A program made the translations under genes and the position numbers. The notes under the pieces were generated by a model that searched no databases, was not told the DNA's origin, and was given only the letters and a program-made list of their open reading frames with translations. This document shows, piece after piece, positions 4,434 through 10,668 of a stretch of 10,668 nucleotides of DNA. The stretch is taken from positions 1-10,668 of the forward strand of contig JAEYQF010000356.1 of assembly GCA_023410155.1 (NCBI GenBank). Direction: 5' to 3'. The DNA is from Verrucomicrobiota bacterium. Its GTDB lineage: Bacteria > Verrucomicrobiota > Verrucomicrobiia > Opitutales > Opitutaceae. Position 1 is the first letter of the stretch. Every line of letters starts with the position of its first letter.

Positions 4434-6995
4434 ATGCCCGCACCGCGCGATCTGCCCATCTACGAACTCGAGTCCGCTGTCGTCGCTTCACTGCGCGCAC
4501 AGGGCCGGCTCATCGTGCAGGCGCCGACGGGTTCCGGAAAATCCACGCAGATTCCGCAGATGCTGCTCGCACACGGCCTGCTCGGGGAAAAGGGCGAGGT
4601 GGTCGTGCTGCAACCGCGCCGGCTCGCCGCCCGCCTGCTCGCCAAGCGCGTCGCGGAGGAAGTCGGCACGAAGCTCGGCGATGTAGTGGGATATCAAATA
4701 CGCCTCGAGTCCCGCGTCAGCGAACGCACGCGGCTCCGCTTCGTCACCGAAGGCATCCTGCTCCGCCAGATGTCGTTCGACGCTTCGCTGCGCGGCGTAA
4801 GCGCGATCGTGTTCGACGAGTTTCACGAGCGGCATCTTTACGGCGACATCTCGCTCGCCCGCGCTCTCCAGATTCAGCAAAGCACCCGGCCCGACCTGAA
4901 GATCGTGGTCATGTCGGCCACGCTCGATGCGGGCGCGTTGAGAAACTATCTCGCGCCGTGCGAGGTGCTCGTATCGCAGGGCCGGAGTTTCCCCGTGCGG
5001 ATTGAATATCTCCCGAAGACGGTGAACTTCGACGCCGATCCCGTGTGGGAGGTCGCAGCCCGCGAGTGCGAGCGCGTGGCCCGCGAATCAGCCGGCGACA
5101 TGCTCGTGTTCATGCCGGGCGCCTACGAGATCTCGCGCACCGTGCAGGCGATCCAGTCCTCGCGCGAGCTGCGCGACTTCGTGTGCTTCCCTTTGCACGG
5201 GGAGCTTCCGCCCGATCAACAGGACCGCGCCGTCGCGCGCTACGACGATCGCAAGATTATCGTTTCGACCAATGTCGCCGAAACATCGCTCACGATCGAA
5301 GGCGTCACCACCGTCATCGATTGCGGGCTCGCCCGCGTCGCACGCTTCGATCCGCACCGCGGCATCAACACGCTCCTCATCGAGAAAATCTCCGCCGCGA
5401 GCGCCGATCAGCGCGCCGGTCGCGCCGGCCGCACTGCGCCCGGCGTCTGTGTGCGACTCTGGACGGAGCGCGAACACGGCCAGCGCGCCCCGCAGGAGTT
5501 GCCCGAGATCAAGCGTCTCGATCTCTCCGAAGTCGTGCTCACACTCAAAGCGAGCGGCATCGACGACATTTGGAATTTCCCGTGGCTCGAAAAGCCGGAC
5601 ACCAAGGCCCTCGAGCGCGCCGAGACGCTGCTCGCCGATCTGGGGGCGATCTCTGGCGGAGCCGACGTCCGGGCGCGGCGGATCACCGATGTTGGGCGCA
5701 AGATGCTGCGCTTTCCCGTCCACCCGCGCTACGCCCGCATGTTGCTCGCGGCGCAAGATCGCAATTGCGTGCGCAGCGTCGCGCTCATGGCGGCGCTCAC
5801 GCAGGGCCGTAGCTTCCTTCTCCGCGGCGTGTCGAAGGAGGTGGAGCGCGCCCGCGAAGACACGCTCGGCGAGGAACACGAGAGTGATTTTTTCCTGCTC
5901 ATGCGCGCGTGGCGTTTCGCGCACCAGGCCGGTTACTCGCTCGAAGCGTGCCGCCGCCTCGGCATTCACGCGCAGGCCGCGCGTCAGGTTGCGCCGCTGT
6001 TCGAGCAGTTCCTCGCGATCGCGGAAAAGGAGGGACTTGATGTTTCCGAACAACGCGTTGACGGCACCGCCGTGCGCAAGTGCGTGCTCGCCGGTTTCTC
6101 CGACCAACTGGCGAAACGCCTCGATGCCGGCACGCTCCGCTGCGAACTCGTCCATGAACGACGCGGTCTACTCGCCCGGGAGAGTGTGATTCAGAAGGCG
6201 CCGCTGCTTGTCGCCGCCGAGATCAGCGAGATTGGCGGACGTGGCGGCGAAGTCAGCACCTTGCTCTCGCTTGCGACCGCGATCGAGGAACCGTGGCTGA
6301 AGGAAATTTTTCCCGATGACTACCGCGAGATGCGCGGCGTGACTTACGACGAATCGATCAAGCGCGTGATCTCGCGACGCGAGCGGCGCTTTCGCGATCT
6401 CGTGCTCGAAGCCAAGTCGAGCAGTGAAGATGCTCCGCTCAACGAGGCTGCGGCGCTTCTCACGCGTGAAGTCACCGCCGGCCGCCTCAAACTCGAGGCG
6501 TGGGATGAATCCGTCGAGCAGTGGATCACGCGCGTGAACCGCATGGCGGAGTGGTTTCCCGAGCTCGAGGTCAATCCGATCACCGACGCCGACCGCGCGA
6601 CTCTCATCGAGCAAGTGTGCTATGGCGAACTCGGCTACCGTGACATCAAGGACAAGCCCGTGATGCCCGTGCTCCGCGATTGGTTGACGCAGGAGCAACT
6701 CGCCGTGCTCGACGATTATCTGCCCGAACGCCTCGTGATGGGCAACGGGCGCAAATCAAAGCTTCGCTATGAAAAAGAAGGCCCGCCAATCCTGAGTGCG
6801 CGCATCCAGGAACTCTACGGCATCGAGGGGAAGTTCACGATCGGCCATGGCCGTGTGCCGGTGAAGTTCGAGATTCTCGCTCCGAACCAGCGCCCGATTC
6901 AGGTCACCGACGACCTCACGAATTTCTGGCGCGAGCAGTATCCGAAGATCAAAACCGAACTCTCCCGCCGCTACCCGCGCCACGAATGGCGCTGA
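4434..6995 (+). CDS. hrpB: ATP-dependent DEAH-box RNA helicase HrpB
   Basis: The 853-residue protein has the HrpB length and layout. The RecA-like core has motif I APTGSGKST (30-38), Ia LQPRRLAA (59-66), II DEFH (128-131), III SAT (161-163), V STNVAETSLTI (278-288) and VI DQRAGRAGR (325-333). A winged-helix and ratchet-like region follows. The C-terminal HrpB-specific domain is recognised by PPILSARIQELYG, GRVPVKFEILAPNQRPIQVT and the final FWREQYPKIKTELSRRYPRHEW. DEFH in place of DEAH is typical of HrpB. Family members are 3'-to-5' RNA-dependent NTPases whose cellular role is poorly defined; they act in the cytoplasm. ATG 4434 is the natural start although no ribosome site precedes it. The gene stands alone, divergent from typA and convergent with dnaE2, and ends directly before a 22-bp repeat array. 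It ends in TGA. Confidence 0.93.
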   Translation: MPAPRDLPIYELESAVVASLRAQGRLIVQAPTGSGKSTQIPQMLLAHGLLGEKGEVVVLQPRRLAARLLAKRVAEEVGTKLGDVVGYQIRLESRVSERTRLRFVTEGILLRQMSFDASLRGVSAIVFDEFHERHLYGDISLARALQIQQSTRPDLKIVVMSATLDAGALRNYLAPCEVLVSQGRSFPVRIEYLPKTVNFDADPVWEVAARECERVARESAGDMLVFMPGAYEISRTVQAIQSSRELRDFVCFPLHGELPPDQQDRAVARYDDRKIIVSTNVAETSLTIEGVTTVIDCGLARVARFDPHRGINTLLIEKISAASADQRAGRAGRTAPGVCVRLWTEREHGQRAPQELPEIKRLDLSEVVLTLKASGIDDIWNFPWLEKPDTKALERAETLLADLGAISGGADVRARRITDVGRKMLRFPVHPRYARMLLAAQDRNCVRSVALMAALTQGRSFLLRGVSKEVERAREDTLGEEHESDFFLLMRAWRFAHQAGYSLEACRRLGIHAQAARQVAPLFEQFLAIAEKEGLDVSEQRVDGTAVRKCVLAGFSDQLAKRLDAGTLRCELVHERRGLLARESVIQKAPLLVAAEISEIGGRGGEVSTLLSLATAIEEPWLKEIFPDDYREMRGVTYDESIKRVISRRERRFRDLVLEAKSSSEDAPLNEAAALLTREVTAGRLKLEAWDESVEQWITRVNRMAEWFPELEVNPITDADRATLIEQVCYGELGYRDIKDKPVMPVLRDWLTQEQLAVLDDYLPERLVMGNGRKSKLRYEKEGPPILSARIQELYGIEGKFTIGHGRVPVKFEILAPNQRPIQVTDDLTNFWREQYPKIKTELSRRYPRHEWR

Positions 6996-6996
6996 G

Positions 6997-7118
6997 GAAG
7001 AGACCGGGTCGAGCCAGGTGGCGCACCCTGTCGTGCCACGGTGCGGATCGAGTCGGGATCGTGTTCGCACCGAGTCGGGATGAAGTGCGGTCCGAGTCGG
7101 GCCAAAGTGCGGCACGAC

Positions 7119-7128
<10 letters not shown>
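6997..7128. repeat. 22-bp tandem repeat array between convergent hrpB and dnaE2
   Basis: Units start at 6997, 7019, 7041, 7063, 7085 and 7107. The core GAGTCGGG begins at 7050, 7072 and 7094, exactly 22 bp apart, with a decayed GACTCAGC at 7116. The three central units are the best (about 15-16 of 22 identical between pairs). The core CCGAGTCGG (7070-7078 and 7092-7100) is a near-palindrome, CCGA-G-TCGG. The first unit begins just after the hrpB stop, and the last overlaps the final codons and stop of dnaE2. The array thus fills the whole gap between two gene ends. Some inter-unit hairpins can form (GTGGC 7018-7022 with GCCAC 7035-7039; GGTGCG 7040-7045 with CGCACC 7066-7071), but there are no U-tracts. 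Confidence 0.72.
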
Positions 7129-10340
<3,212 letters not shown>

Positions 10341-10400
10341 GGGGTTCGCGCAGGTGAGAGTTGAGGGTGAGGAGTTGAGAGACCGAACAGGGCGATCGTT
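10341..10400 (-). other. imuB-dnaE2 spacer with CTCAAC-type direct repeats
   Basis: On the minus strand the 60-bp spacer has three CTCAACTC/CTCACC-like pyrimidine-rich words in tandem (about 10353-10380), with a step near 13 bp. They lie just upstream of the dnaE2 GTG. I see no terminator or convincing promoter, so co-transcription of dnaE2 with imuB is likely. Confidence 0.45.
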
Positions 10401-10668
10401 TCAGTCATACTCACCCTCGAGAAAGTAGGCTTGGTCGATGCGCAGGAGGCGGTAGAGGCCGCCGGAAGCCAGCCCGATATCCCACCCGGTGCGCGACCAG
10501 GCGCGGTCGCGTTGCCACCACTCACCGCTGCTTTCGTAGGGCGGGCCGTGAAACGAAATTTCCCCGCGTGGTCCATCGCTCCACAGAAAGGAGGCTCGGC
10601 CATGCGTGAACTCGAGGTGGACGGCGAGAGGCGGACGGAAACGGCGCAAAGTAAGTCCGTGTGTGGCG
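10401..10668 (-). CDS. imuB: ImuB, Y-family polymerase-like mutagenesis protein (C-terminal end, partial)
   Basis: Only the last 88 residues are inside the window; the frame runs open past the right edge and ends in TGA. The visible part has the pattern of ImuB/DinP-like protein C-termini: LTLRRFRPPLAVHLEF, then SGEWWQRDRAWSRTGWDI and GGLYRLLRIDQAYFLEGEYD, i.e. the conserved GEWW, W-x3-GWD, GLYRL and FLEG-YD elements. ImuB is a catalytically degenerate Y-family protein that links DnaE2 and ImuA to the beta clamp. Its position directly upstream of dnaE2, same strand, supports the identification. The polymerase core and clamp-binding motif lie outside the window and cannot be checked. An imuA gene would be expected further upstream. 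Confidence 0.85.
   Translation of the reverse strand, partial: ATHGLTLRRFRPPLAVHLEFTHGRASFLWSDGPRGEISFHGPPYESSGEWWQRDRAWSRTGWDIGLASGGLYRLLRIDQAYFLEGEYD

Noticed and set aside
5088..6155. 355-codon minus-strand open frame opposite hrpB
   Set aside because: Antisense shadow of the helicase gene; no motif.

Overview
The window is GC-rich bacterial chromosome with densely packed housekeeping and stress genes and no sign of phage, plasmid, IS element or CRISPR. The TypA, HrpB and DnaE2 sequences, the imuB-dnaE2 arrangement and the high GC look like a Verrucomicrobiota genome, perhaps Opitutaceae. That assignment is an inference from protein style and was not tested by a search.

Left block (1-3154, all minus strand): typA/bipA (translational GTPase) is followed after 50 bp by an HxlR-family redox-type regulator. 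After another 107 bp comes an AzoR-type FMN-dependent NADH:quinone/azo oxidoreductase. The last two form a plausible quinone/electrophile-response pair, with repeated CTCAC/GTGAG half-sites in front of azoR. typA is full length and well conserved but carries one in-frame TAG where relatives are expected to have glutamine, directly after the P-loop. This is the most striking gene-level anomaly.

Central gap (3155-4433, about 1.28 kb): no credible protein gene. It separates divergent typA (leftward) and hrpB (rightward). A near-perfect intrinsic terminator at 3387-3414 points leftward with nothing coding in front of it. The 750 bp to its right are full of nested hairpins, including a tidy three-way junction and GNRA tetraloops on the minus strand. 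I read this as a candidate unidentified structured RNA on the minus strand. It lacks the signatures of tmRNA and RNase P RNA.

Right block: hrpB (DEAH-box helicase, plus strand) converges on dnaE2 (error-prone polymerase, minus strand). The end of imuB lies just upstream of dnaE2 and runs off the right edge, so this is the 3' part of an imuB-dnaE2 damage-mutagenesis cassette.

Repeats: the 123 bp between hrpB and dnaE2 and the 171 bp downstream of azoR at the left edge are both built from degenerate tandem repeats with an exact 22-bp period and a shared core related to CCGAGTCGG. The same repeat family therefore occupies two 3'-flanking intergenic regions about 7 kb apart.
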